DNA of 36,956 nt from an uncultured Microbacteriaceae bacterium (lineage in GTDB: Bacteria > Actinomycetota > Actinomycetes > Actinomycetales > Microbacteriaceae): contig CALUAU010000002.1 of assembly GCA_943914115.1 (NCBI GenBank), positions 1-36,956 on the forward strand. Direction: 5' to 3'. The notes under the pieces are model-generated. The model was given only the letters and a program-made list of their open reading frames with translations. It searched no databases and was not told the DNA's origin. Shown one piece after another: positions 24,124-34,062 of this stretch (position 1 is its first letter; each line of letters opens with the position of its first letter). The translations under genes were made by a program, and so were the position numbers.

Positions 24124-24558
24124 TCAGGCTGACTTCCCGTCGCGCTCGCTCACCCACTCGGTAAAGGCACGGTCACTGTGCAACACGAGCCTCGGCAGCA
24201 AGAAAAGTGCGCCAAGCAGGCCAGCCGTCACCCAAACAAACGGCATGGCGGCGGTATCACCGGTCATCAGGCGAATAGCAACACCGCCGAACACCGTCAT
24301 GACCCAGATGAACACGCCAGCCACCCAAATTCTTGTTGGAGCGAGCAACACCTTCCGCAGCTGGCCCGCAAACCCAACAAACGTCCATGCGACCGCCAAC
24401 GCAATCAAAAACGGCATCGCGGTAAGCAAGATCTCGACTATCCCGGTGCCGAGGTGATGGCTCGCGCGGCCTCTGGTGGCGAAGAAGATGACGGCTGCAG
24501 CGTCGAGCAAGAGCGCAATCCACGGACGACGGGTATAACCAGCACGAATTGCTTTCAC
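24124..24558 (-). CDS. DUF3054 family membrane protein
   Basis: This 144-residue protein has four hydrophobic helices and ends in a basic/acidic tail, SERDGKSA. The pattern LLLDAAAVIFFATRGRASHH near the N-terminus matches DUF3054 proteins (D-x-x-x-V-x-x-F-x-x-x-G-R-x-S-H). Function is unknown. GTG 24558 lies seven bases after TAGAGT and has no Shine-Dalgarno, giving a leaderless mRNA. The longer frame to 24759 runs into the divergent Sir2 gene and is rejected. It is transcribed away from the Sir2 gene; the gap between the two starts is 85 bp. Confidence 0.8.
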   Translation of the reverse strand: MKAIRAGYTRRPWIALLLDAAAVIFFATRGRASHHLGTGIVEILLTAMPFLIALAVAWTFVGFAGQLRKVLLAPTRIWVAGVFIWVMTVFGGVAIRLMTGDTAAMPFVWVTAGLLGALFLLPRLVLHSDRAFTEWVSERDGKSA

Positions 24559-24643
24559 CCGATCAACTCTACACTCGCGGTTTCGGTACGGCCCCGAGCC
24601 TGAGGCACGACAATGTCGGTATTGACACGGAACCGGAGGTTCG

Positions 24644-25372
24644 ATGAGCGATAAACTCACGCGGGCGCGACAGACGCTCGCGGCAGCGGAGCAGATCGCT
24701 GTTTTGACCGGCGCGGGAATGTCGACTGAGGCGAGCATCCCCGATTTTCGTTCGACCACCGGGCTCTACAGCCGCAGAAGCGACTACCCGCCCGAATACC
24801 TGCTCTCGATCAACTGTCTCGACACGCATCCCGAATTGTTCTTCGACTATGTACGCACCAATCTCAACTTTCAAGGGGTGCAACCCGATGCCGCCTATCG
24901 GCTGCTGGCAAAACTCGAACAGCGAGGGCGGGTAAGTGGCATCATCACCCAAAACATTGACGGCCTGCACGCGGCAGCCGGTTCACAGCGGGTGCTAGAG
25001 GCTCATGGTTCGCTCGCCCGGTTCTATTGCACCGACTGCGGCCGCGGCGCCGATGCCACCGAGCAGCTGCGGCCGCAGGTGCCGTTCCGCTGCGATTGCG
25101 GCGGACTGCTGCGCCCCGATGTGGTGCTCTACGGAGAAGCACTGCCGAATGTTGATGCGGCGTTTGAGCTGGCTGACGATGCGGATGCGTTGCTCGTGCT
25201 CGGCACCTCGCTGGTGGTATACCCGATTGCAGCGATTCCCCAGCGCTGTCTGACACTCGGCAAGCCCGTGGTGATCGTGAATCGGGACGCCACCGGCTAT
25301 GAGCACGTCGACGGTGTGATCGAACTGCACACAAGCATCGGTGACACACTGCCCCGGCTATTTGCCGATTAA
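24644..25372 (+). CDS. Sir2 family NAD-dependent protein deacylase
   Basis: This 242-residue sirtuin removes acyl groups from protein lysines using NAD. Seen are GAGMSTEASIPDFRS (23-37), TQNIDGLHAAAG (102-113), the catalytic His121 in LEAHGSL, a zinc site C129-x2-C132 and C150-x-C152, and VLGTSLVVYP. The second cysteine pair is C-x-C instead of the usual C-x2-4-C, a small oddity. ATG 24644 has GGAGG four bases upstream. The gene stands alone and converges on guaA, with a hairpin between them. Confidence 0.93.
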   Translation: MSDKLTRARQTLAAAEQIAVLTGAGMSTEASIPDFRSTTGLYSRRSDYPPEYLLSINCLDTHPELFFDYVRTNLNFQGVQPDAAYRLLAKLEQRGRVSGIITQNIDGLHAAAGSQRVLEAHGSLARFYCTDCGRGADATEQLRPQVPFRCDCGGLLRPDVVLYGEALPNVDAAFELADDADALLVLGTSLVVYPIAAIPQRCLTLGKPVVIVNRDATGYEHVDGVIELHTSIGDTLPRLFAD

Positions 25373-25431
25373 GCTGCCGGCAGCAGCCGACACTCGCGCG
25401 GCGACATTGATCCGACACCCCAACCAAGAAA

Positions 25432-25447
25432 GCGGCCCGCAGGCCGC
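25432..25447. terminator. Bidirectional hairpin, Sir2 gene / guaA
   Basis: GCGGCC-CGCA-GGCCGC, with AAGAAA on its left and CCGCTT on its right, lies between the two convergent stop codons. On the minus strand it is followed by TTTCTTGG, a good T-rich tail for guaA. Confidence 0.7.
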
Positions 25448-25455
25448 CCGCTTGG

Positions 25456-27045
25456 CTACTCCCACTCGATAGTGCCCGGGGGCTTCGAGGTGACGTCGAG
25501 CACTACGCGGTTGACGCCATCCACCTCGTTGGTGATGCGGTTCGAAATGCGCGCGAGCACCTCGTAGGGCAGCCGCGACCAGTCGGCGGTCATCGCATCC
25601 TCGCTCGTGACCGGACGCAGCACGATCGGATGCCCGTAGGTGCGACCATCACCCTGCACACCCACCGAACGCACATCCGCGAGCAGCACCACCGGGCACT
25701 GCCAGATCTGGCTGTCGAGGTCGGCGGCGGTGAGCTCTTCACGCACAATGGCATCGGCCTCACGCAGCAGGTCGAGGCGCTCACGAGTCACCTCACCGAT
25801 GATGCGGATACCAAGGCCAGGGCCGGGGAACGGCTGCCGGGCGACGATCACCTCAGGAACTCCGAGTTCGCGACCAATCGCCCGCACCTCATCCTTGAAC
25901 AGGGCACGTAGCGGCTCAACGAGTGCAAACTTCATGTCTTCGGGAAGCCCGCCAACATTGTGGTGCGATTTGATGTTGGCGGTGCCGGTACCGCCACCCG
26001 ATTCGACAACATCCGGATAGAGGGTGCCCTGCACGAGAAACTTGATCTCACCTGGGATGTCATCGGTGCGCGAGGCGGCAACGAGTTCGGCGGCCGTTTT
26101 CTCGAATACGCGAATGAACTCACGGCCGATGATCTTACGTTTGGTTTCTGGGTCGGTAACGCCGGCGAGCTCGCTCAAGAACTGGTCGGCTGCATCCACC
26201 ACCACTAGGCGCACGCCGGTGGCCGTAACAAAGTCGTTCTCGACCTGCTCGCGCTCACCCGCACGCAGCAAACCGTGATCGACAAACACACAGGTGAGCT
26301 GCTCACCCACGGCACGCTGCACCAGCGCCGCAGCCACCGCCGAGTCGACACCGCCCGAAAGTCCGCAAATCACCTCATCGCCGCCGATCTGTTCGCGGAT
26401 GCGTGCCACCTGCTCATCGATGATCGAGGCTGCGCTCCAGTCGGCAGGCAGCCCCGCCGAGCGGTGCAGAAACGCCTCGATGAGCTCCTGCCCGTGCTGC
26501 GAGTGCAGCACCTCGGGGTGCCACTGCACGCCATAGAGTTTGCGCTGCTCGTCGGCGAACGCCGCCACCGGCGTCGCGTCGGTGGCGGCCAACACGTTAA
26601 ACCCCTCGGGTGCGCGAACCACCGAGTCGCCGTGCGACATCCACACGATCTGGTCGTGCGGCTGGTCGGCGAACAGGGTCGATGCAACCGGTTCAAGCCG
26701 CACGGCGGTTGAGCCGTATTCACGCTTGCCGGTGCGGGCAACCTCACCGCCGAGGGCCGTTGCCATGGTTTGGAACCCGTAGCAGATCCCGAGCATGGGG
26801 ATGCCGAGGGCAAAGATTTCCGAGTCGAAACCGGGCGCATCATCAGCGTAGACACTCGACGGGCCGCCCGAGAGCACGATCGCCACCGGGTTCTTCTCAC
26901 GCACCTGCGCGGCCGAGATGCTGCTGGGCACGAGCTCACTGTAGACACCGGCCTCACGCACGCGCCGCGCGATCAGCTGAGCGTACTGCGCGCCGAAATC
27001 GACGACGAGCACCGGACGGGATTCGGTAACAATTGGGGCAGTCAC
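25456..27045 (-). CDS. guaA: GMP synthase (glutamine-hydrolysing)
   Basis: This 529-residue enzyme aminates XMP to GMP. The N-terminal class I amidotransferase domain (about 10-200) has VLSGGPSSVY, MLGICYGFQTMA with the catalytic Cys, and VQWHPEV. The ATP pyrophosphatase domain has GLSGGVDSAVAAALV, and the C-terminal dimerisation domain ends KPPGTIEWE. Everything is of normal size. GTG 27045 lies six bases after TAGAAT without a Shine-Dalgarno, a clear leaderless pattern, so guaA has its own promoter although DUF3817, SURF1 and guaB3 lie upstream on the same strand. With GuaB it completes IMP to GMP. Confidence 0.97.
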   Translation of the reverse strand: MTAPIVTESRPVLVVDFGAQYAQLIARRVREAGVYSELVPSSISAAQVREKNPVAIVLSGGPSSVYADDAPGFDSEIFALGIPMLGICYGFQTMATALGGEVARTGKREYGSTAVRLEPVASTLFADQPHDQIVWMSHGDSVVRAPEGFNVLAATDATPVAAFADEQRKLYGVQWHPEVLHSQHGQELIEAFLHRSAGLPADWSAASIIDEQVARIREQIGGDEVICGLSGGVDSAVAAALVQRAVGEQLTCVFVDHGLLRAGEREQVENDFVTATGVRLVVVDAADQFLSELAGVTDPETKRKIIGREFIRVFEKTAAELVAASRTDDIPGEIKFLVQGTLYPDVVESGGGTGTANIKSHHNVGGLPEDMKFALVEPLRALFKDEVRAIGRELGVPEVIVARQPFPGPGLGIRIIGEVTRERLDLLREADAIVREELTAADLDSQIWQCPVVLLADVRSVGVQGDGRTYGHPIVLRPVTSEDAMTADWSRLPYEVLARISNRITNEVDGVNRVVLDVTSKPPGTIEWE

Positions 27046-27051
27046 CCGGCC

Positions 27052-27057
27052 ATTCTA
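27052..27057 (-). promoter_or_regulatory. -10 box of guaA
   Basis: TAGAAT on the minus strand, six bases before the guaA GTG. It is one of the best -10 matches in the window; no clear -35 is visible. Confidence 0.55.
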
Positions 27058-27081
27058 TTCCGAACGATGAGTTACCCGCAT

Positions 27082-27098
27082 GTGGCCGCGCTGGCCAC
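27082..27098 (-). terminator. Hairpin after the DUF3817 gene
   Basis: GTGGCC-GCGCT-GGCCAC lies 10 bases past the DUF3817 stop and just ahead of the guaA promoter. No T-run follows, so it may only attenuate. Confidence 0.4.
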
Positions 27099-27107
27099 CC
27101 TCGCGGC

Positions 27108-27674
27108 CTATTTGTCGGCCGTGGCTCCCCCGCCGCGACGCTCCACTTCGGCCGCGACCTCGGCGTCAAGCGCCGCGCGTTCTGCTTCGCTCAGCGATGC
27201 CTCGATGCGATCAAGCTCGTCTTGCTCACTGTCGTGCACCGCCCAGTATTCGGCGTATTCACTCAACTGCCGCTTTGTGCGCCGGGCCATCAGCGCCTCG
27301 GTGATGAACGAAAGAAACGGCACTACACCGCCGCCTGCCATCGCCAGCAGCCAGCCCAGTTCCCATTTCATCCGCTGCCAAACAAGGTAGCTGGCAATCA
27401 GATACACGACGTAGAACCAGCCATGGATGATGAGAATCCAGCGCGATAGGTTCACCGCCACGACCGTGTTTTCAGGCACCGTGGTGATGAACCCAAACGG
27501 CCCCAATAGCTCGATCTCGAGGTGGAAGGCGTACTTCAGCACCATCTCGACCACCAGCAGTAGCAGCAAAATACCGGTGATCCACGCGGTAATTTTGTAG
27601 AAACCGAGATAACGCCGAATAGCGCCAAACTCGCGCGGATGCGGGATCGTGCGCGGGTCGATCTGGTCGCTCAT
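27108..27674 (-). CDS. DUF3817 family membrane protein
   Basis: This 188-residue protein has three to four hydrophobic helices. Seen are FGAIRRYLGFYKITAWITGILLLLLVVEMVLKY and ILIIHGWFYVVYLIASYLVWQRMKW, the pattern of DUF3817 (YdzA-like) proteins. The C-terminal 50 residues are a charged helix rich in Glu and Arg (SLSEAERAALDAEVAAEVERRGG), possibly a coiled coil. Function is unknown. ATG 27674 overlaps the SURF1 stop (ATGA) and has AAGGA six bases upstream, so the two are coupled. The order guaB3-SURF1-DUF3817-guaA recurs in related actinobacteria, from memory. Confidence 0.85.
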   Translation of the reverse strand: MSDQIDPRTIPHPREFGAIRRYLGFYKITAWITGILLLLLVVEMVLKYAFHLEIELLGPFGFITTVPENTVVAVNLSRWILIIHGWFYVVYLIASYLVWQRMKWELGWLLAMAGGGVVPFLSFITEALMARRTKRQLSEYAEYWAVHDSEQDELDRIEASLSEAERAALDAEVAAEVERRGGGATADK

Positions 27675-28606
27675 AACTCGTCCTTTCGATCAGTCGCCTC
27701 GGCGCGCTGCGCCGCAATCGCTAGTAGCTTTTCGCGACGAATTTCAGCTGCCAGTCGTTCGGGCGCTTCGGCCAGCGCAGCTCGCTCGGCCAGGTATTCA
27801 TCGCGCACCAAACGCCACCAGATGTACAGCGCCATACCGATGAATATGATCCATTCGATGGCATAGAAAATATTGAGCAGGTTGAGTTGCAGGCTCTGAT
27901 CGACACCAACCAGGGCGATCGCTTCGACATCGTTCGGCAGCGAGATCTCCGGAGTGATATCTGCGCTCACCAGCGTGGCCGAATAGTACCCGGGCGACGG
28001 TTCTGACCACAGGTTGATCAGCTGCCCCGGCGAGAGCGTCAACACAGTTTGCGGGTCGGCGGCCTTTCTCGCGGGCCGCGGTTCGGCCGGTGGCTGCAGC
28101 TGGGCCACCACCCGCACCCTCTCTGCCTCGTCGCCTGCGGGCGGCACGAGGTCGTAGAGGCCTGAAGCGATTTGTTGCGCCCGGTCGCGGTCGGCAACCC
28201 AGCCAATTGCCACGGGGATGCTCGGATGCAGGCCAGCTACTGTTTCGGGAGCGTCGATTTCGGCACCCGAGACCGGTTCAGCATCGGCGACGATCAGCCG
28301 CGCCATCAACCAATAGCCTTCGGCACCGTCTTGCAGCCGACCCGCAACAACGGCCGTGTCGCGGCCATCCAGCCAGCCCTCAACCGCGACCATTCGCCCG
28401 GCAGCCGCCTCGGTCATCCCGATACCGGGGGTGAGCAATTCACCAAGCGGCGTCTCGCGTTGGTATTCCTCAGCGGCAACCGGTGCCCGCGCGCTGTCGA
28501 ATGCCGAGGTCAGCTGCCACCAGCTCAGCCAGGCAAAAAACGCGCAGGTGAGCAATACGGCCACAAGTAGCGCCAACCACTTCGGCCGCAATGCGGTACG
28601 CAGCAT
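27671..28606 (-). CDS. SURF1 family protein
   Basis: SURF1 proteins help assemble cytochrome c oxidase, probably by handling heme a. The 311-residue protein has an N-terminal helix (RPKWLALLVAVLLTCAFFAWLSWWQL) and a C-terminal helix (LLNIFYAIEWIIFIGMALYIWWRLV) around an extracytoplasmic domain. That domain includes VAVEGWLDGRDTAVVAGRLQDGAEGYWLMARL, the family core. I take ATG 28606 as the start: AGGTGAG lies just upstream and relatives begin with M-L-R-T-A-L-R-P. The GTG at 28615 directly follows the guaB3 stop and has no ribosome site, but cannot be excluded. It is co-transcribed with guaB3 and DUF3817. Confidence 0.87.
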   Translation of the reverse strand: MLRTALRPKWLALLVAVLLTCAFFAWLSWWQLTSAFDSARAPVAAEEYQRETPLGELLTPGIGMTEAAAGRMVAVEGWLDGRDTAVVAGRLQDGAEGYWLMARLIVADAEPVSGAEIDAPETVAGLHPSIPVAIGWVADRDRAQQIASGLYDLVPPAGDEAERVRVVAQLQPPAEPRPARKAADPQTVLTLSPGQLINLWSEPSPGYYSATLVSADITPEISLPNDVEAIALVGVDQSLQLNLLNIFYAIEWIIFIGMALYIWWRLVRDEYLAERAALAEAPERLAAEIRREKLLAIAAQRAEATDRKDEL

Positions 28607-28615
28607 GCCGCTCAC

Positions 28616-29728
28616 CTAGTTACCGACGATGGCGATATCTGCGCGCTGGAACGACTTCACGTCGGTGTAACCACAATTGGCCATGGCGCTGCGCAGCGCC
28701 CCAACGAGGTTCGATTCACCAAGCGCCTGCGAGGCCGGGCCTGTCACGATCTGTTCGAGCGAGCCGGCCGCCCCAACCTCTACTCGGTGCCCGCGCGGCA
28801 GTCGGCCGTGGCGCGCTTCAGCACCCCAGTGCCAGCCGCGTCCGGGAGCCTCGTTCGCGCGCGCCAGCGCGGTGCCGAGCATGACCGCATCGGCGCCGCA
28901 GGCGATTGCCTTCACGATATCGCCAGAGCTGCCCACACCGCCGTCGGCGATGACGTGCACATAGCGGCCGCCCGATTCATCCATATAGTCGCGACGAGCA
29001 CCGGCCACATCGGCAACCGCAGTTGCCATGGCCGACTGGATGCCGAGCACACGGCGCGTGGTCGAGGCCGCACCGCCGCCGAACCCTACAAGCACACCGG
29101 CCGCGCCGGTGCGCATCAGATGCAGTGCCGAGGTGTAGCTGGCAGCACCGCCCACGATGACCGGGGTGTCGAGCTCGTAAATGAACTTCTTGAGGTTGAG
29201 CGGCTCTTTGGTCTGGCTCACGTGCTCGGCCGAAACGGTCGTGCCACGGATAACGAAAACATCGGCACCGGCTGCGAGCACATCTTCGTAGTGATCTTGC
29301 GTGCGCTGCGGCGAGAGCGCACCAGCCACAACCACACCGGCTTCACGCAGCTGCTGCAGCCGAGCCTTAATGAGCTCGCCCTTAATCGGCTCGGCATAGA
29401 TCTGCTGGATACGTGCGGTCGCCTGCTTGACCGGCAGGTCGGCGATTTCAGCCAGCAGCGGCTCAGGGTCTTCATAGCGGGTCCACAACCCCTCGAGGTC
29501 GAGCACACCAAGGCCACCAAGCTTGCCAAACTCAATCGCGGTTGCGGGGCTCATCACCGAGTCCATCGGTGCGGCCATAAACGGCACGTCGAAGTTGAAC
29601 GCATCGATCTTCCACGCGGTGCTCACGTCCTGCGGATCACGTGTGCGGCGCGAGGGCACAATCGCAACATCGTCGAACGAGTACACGCGGCGGGCACGTT
29701 TGGCGCGGCCGATCTCAATTTCACTCAC
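28616..29728 (-). CDS. guaB3: GuaB3 family IMP dehydrogenase-related protein
   Basis: This 370-residue TIM-barrel protein is related to IMP dehydrogenase but lacks CBS domains. It begins EIEIGRAKRARRVYSFDDVAIVPSRRTRDP, the signature of the actinobacterial GuaB3 group. The phosphate-binding segments are kept (VIADGGVGSSGDIVKAIACGADAVMLGTALA). The IMPDH loop GPGSICTTR is replaced by VGFGGGAASTTRRVLG, so the catalytic Cys is absent, as in other GuaB3 proteins I recall. True IMPDH is encoded at 34063-35568, so this one has another, possibly reductase-like, role. GTG 29728 lies six bases after TACCCT; AGAAGG also touches the start. It heads the SURF1-DUF3817 unit and diverges from glpK with about 100 bp between starts. 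Confidence 0.9.
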   Translation of the reverse strand: MSEIEIGRAKRARRVYSFDDVAIVPSRRTRDPQDVSTAWKIDAFNFDVPFMAAPMDSVMSPATAIEFGKLGGLGVLDLEGLWTRYEDPEPLLAEIADLPVKQATARIQQIYAEPIKGELIKARLQQLREAGVVVAGALSPQRTQDHYEDVLAAGADVFVIRGTTVSAEHVSQTKEPLNLKKFIYELDTPVIVGGAASYTSALHLMRTGAAGVLVGFGGGAASTTRRVLGIQSAMATAVADVAGARRDYMDESGGRYVHVIADGGVGSSGDIVKAIACGADAVMLGTALARANEAPGRGWHWGAEARHGRLPRGHRVEVGAAGSLEQIVTGPASQALGESNLVGALRSAMANCGYTDVKSFQRADIAIVGN

Positions 29729-29734
29729 CCTTCT

Positions 29735-29740
29735 AGGGTA
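29735..29740 (-). promoter_or_regulatory. -10 box of guaB3-SURF1-DUF3817
   Basis: TACCCT on the minus strand with six bases to the guaB3 GTG. Confidence 0.45.
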
Positions 29741-29831
29741 TCCCGTCCACTACTGCGAGGAGACAGAACCTGCATCGACCCACCTCGCTGCCGCTGACGC
29801 AGGGGCGAGCTTCACCTGTCAAACTAGACAA

Positions 29832-31334
29832 ATGAGCGAGTTCATCTGCGCTATCGACCAGGGCACAACGTCGTCGCGCGCCATCATTTTTGACCGCGCC
29901 GGACGCATCCGCGGCACCGGCCAGCGCGAACACGCCCAGCACTTCCCCAATCCGGGATGGGTCGAACACGACGCGCTCGAAATCTGGCGCAATGTGCGCG
30001 AGGTGATCGGGGTCGCACTCGGCGCCGCCGAGATCACCGCCGCTAATCTCGCCGCCGTTGGCATCACCAACCAGCGCGAAACCACAGTGCTATGGAGCCG
30101 TCAAACCGGGCTGCCGGTACATCCGGCAATCGTGTGGCAAGACACCCGCACCGAGGCCGTCGTGCAACGATTCACACCGCAAGCCGACCGCATCAGCGAG
30201 CGCAGCGGACTGTTCCCCAGCACCTATTTTTCGGCAACCAAACTCGTATGGCTTTTCGAGCACGATCCGCAGCTGCGCGAACGAGCTCGCGCGGGCGAGC
30301 TCATGTTCGGCACTGTCGACTCGTGGCTGCTGTGGAACCTCACCGGCGGAGTCAACGGCGGGGTGCACGCCACCGACGTCACCAACGCCTCACGCACACT
30401 ATTGATGAACATCGACAGCTGCCAGTGGGATGCGCAACTGCTCGAGATCTTCGATATTCCGGCCGAGATCTTGCCCGATATTCGCTCGTCGAGTGAGGTG
30501 TACGGCACCGCTGCCGCACAGTCGCTTGTGCACGGCACTCCCATCGCCGGCATTTTGGGCGACCAGCAGGCCGCAACTTTCGGGCAGGCGGCGTTTGCTG
30601 CCGGATCGGCGAAAAATACCTACGGCACCGGCTCGTTCTTGCTCTATAACACCGGTGAAACACCGGTGCGGTCTGAGCACGGCCTACTCACCACCGTGGC
30701 CTATCAGCTCGGTGATGCCGCACCCGTGTATGCGCTCGAGGGTTCGGTAGCGGTGACCGGTTCGCTGGTGCAGTGGCTGCGCGACAATCTCGGAATAATT
30801 GAGTCGTCGGCGGCAATTGAGCCGCTGGCAAGCTCGGTTGCCGACAACGGCGGCTGCTATATCGTGCCCGCGTTTTCGGGATTGTTTGCGCCCTGGTGGC
30901 GTCCGGATGCGCGCGGCGTCATTACGGGGCTCACCGGCTATGTGCACCGCGGCCATATTGCCCGCGCGGCACTCGAATCGACCGCCTACCAGGTGTTGGA
31001 TGTGCTGCGCGCCTGCGATGCCGATGCCGATGCCGGGGTGCCGCTTACCGAGCTGCGCGTCGATGGCGGTATGACCGTGAACAATATGCTCATGCAGTTC
31101 CAGGCGGATGTGCTGGATGTTGCGGTGGTGCGCCCCGAGGTGGTCGAGACTACCGCCCTCGGTGCTGCCTATGCAGCCGGGCTCGCGGTGGGGTTCTGGC
31201 AGTCGCTGGATGAGCTGAGCGGGTTGTGGCGGGAAGATCGCCGTTTCACCCCGCAAATGTCTGGCCCCGAGCGGAAGCGCCTGGTGGCGGGCTGGCGGCG
31301 CGCCGTTGAGCATTCGTTCGGGCTGGCAAACTAG
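29832..31334 (+). CDS. glpK: Glycerol kinase
   Basis: The 500-residue FGGY-family kinase phosphorylates glycerol to glycerol-3-phosphate. Seen are CAIDQGTTSSRAIIFD at the N-terminus, VGITNQRETTVLW, GWVEHDALEIW, GILGDQQAATFGQ, the ATP-binding NTYGTGSFLLYNTG, and LRVDGGMTVNNMLMQFQADVL. Normal length. ATG 29832 is used because the family starts here; the open frame back to 29523 is non-coding read-through of the guaB3 region. There is no Shine-Dalgarno, and CAAACT ends six bases before the ATG, so it may be leaderless. No glpF or glpD is adjacent, which is unusual for many bacteria but common enough in actinobacteria. Confidence 0.96.
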   Translation: MSEFICAIDQGTTSSRAIIFDRAGRIRGTGQREHAQHFPNPGWVEHDALEIWRNVREVIGVALGAAEITAANLAAVGITNQRETTVLWSRQTGLPVHPAIVWQDTRTEAVVQRFTPQADRISERSGLFPSTYFSATKLVWLFEHDPQLRERARAGELMFGTVDSWLLWNLTGGVNGGVHATDVTNASRTLLMNIDSCQWDAQLLEIFDIPAEILPDIRSSSEVYGTAAAQSLVHGTPIAGILGDQQAATFGQAAFAAGSAKNTYGTGSFLLYNTGETPVRSEHGLLTTVAYQLGDAAPVYALEGSVAVTGSLVQWLRDNLGIIESSAAIEPLASSVADNGGCYIVPAFSGLFAPWWRPDARGVITGLTGYVHRGHIARAALESTAYQVLDVLRACDADADAGVPLTELRVDGGMTVNNMLMQFQADVLDVAVVRPEVVETTALGAAYAAGLAVGFWQSLDELSGLWREDRRFTPQMSGPERKRLVAGWRRAVEHSFGLAN

Positions 31335-31404
31335 CCCAGCCCGGCCTATCGCGGTGCTGGAGTACCACGTGCGCACTGTTCACCGCCGTGAAGTTCGAGG
31401 TCGC

Positions 31405-31434
31405 TAGACTCGAAGAGAAATCTCGATATCAAGA
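31405..31434 (+). promoter_or_regulatory. Possible promoter with palindromic operator upstream of icd
   Basis: TAGACT (31405-31410) resembles a -10 box. Ten bases further is TCTCGATATCAAGA (31421-31434), a 14-bp palindrome with six of seven pairs matching, flanked by AGAGA repeats. The size and form suit a winged-helix (MarR-like) dimer. Promoter and operator are both inference. Confidence 0.35.
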
Positions 31435-31473
31435 GAGTTTGTCGGCTCGGCTGCTCGAATCGTCAGCTGGCAC

Positions 31474-31491
31474 CGAACCGGTTTTGGTTCG
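31474..31491 (+). other. Hairpin in the glpK-icd gap
   Basis: CGAACC-GGTTTT-GGTTCG, a 6-bp perfect stem 76 bases before the icd start and 140 bases after glpK. It could be a weak terminator for glpK read-through or part of the icd leader. No T-run follows. Apart from the palindrome above I see nothing else in this 232-bp gap. Confidence 0.35.
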
Positions 31492-31566
31492 ATAGAGCTA
31501 ACCGGCTGGGGCGATGACAGCATCCCGACCCACCGCTTTCTGTGATCACGATTGGAGCGCACGCTA

Positions 31567-33759
<2,193 letters not shown>

Positions 33760-33796
33760 CACCGCCGGCCCCGCTCGCGCGCCCCACGCGCACCCA

Positions 33797-33831
33797 CTTC
33801 GCCGGACGCGCTAACTTCTCCGGACGCCTAA
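33797..33831 (+). repeat. Tandem repeat, two units
   Basis: CTTCGCCGGACGCGCTAA is followed at once by CTTCTCCGGACGCCTAA, and then by a third partial unit CCTCGCC. The units differ at one base and by one base in length. Confidence 0.6.
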
Positions 33832-33852
33832 CCTCGCCAAGTGTGTGCCTCC

Positions 33853-33904
33853 GCGTCATTTGTATGTGGCAGAACACACACAAATGACGCGAACACACAC
33901 AAAT
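33853..33904. repeat. Inverted repeat plus overlapping direct repeat
   Basis: GCGTCATTTGTATGTG (33853-33868) and CACACACAAATGACGC (33875-33890) are inverted copies with one mismatch and a six-base loop. GAACACACACAAAT occurs twice, at 33872-33885 and 33891-33904, exactly. No T-run follows, so this is more than a simple terminator. Function unknown. Confidence 0.75.
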
Positions 33905-34015
33905 CCCGTGATGTGGGGTCACGAGCGCGGGCGAGGTCGCGCGGTCGGAGGCGGAGGCGCACGCGCGGGGCGGAGGCGCGCGAGCGGCGGGCCGCTCGGC
34001 AACCCGCCCAGATGC

Positions 34016-34056
34016 AATGAGGGTGGGGCACCACGTCGGGGTGCCCCACCCTCATT
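34016..34056. terminator. Strong bidirectional terminator, icd / guaB
   Basis: AATGAGGGTGGGGCACC (34016-34032) pairs perfectly over 17 bp with 34040-34056 around a seven-base loop. It ends six bases before the guaB stop and serves convergent icd and guaB. Confidence 0.88.
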
Positions 34057-34062
34057 CAGCGC

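Larger units (their letters stand above)
33760..34015. other. Non-coding, repeat-rich gap after icd
   Basis: The 303 bp between icd and guaB hold no credible gene. From left to right: an 18/17-bp tandem repeat (33797-33831), a large inverted repeat with a direct repeat (33853-33904), a very GC-rich purine-biased stretch (about 33920-34000) and a terminator (34016-34056). Confidence 0.6.

Noticed and set aside
33853..33890. Inverted repeat as the icd terminator
   Set aside because: It has no T-run and overlaps a direct repeat, and a far stronger perfect 17-bp stem lies at 34016-34056.
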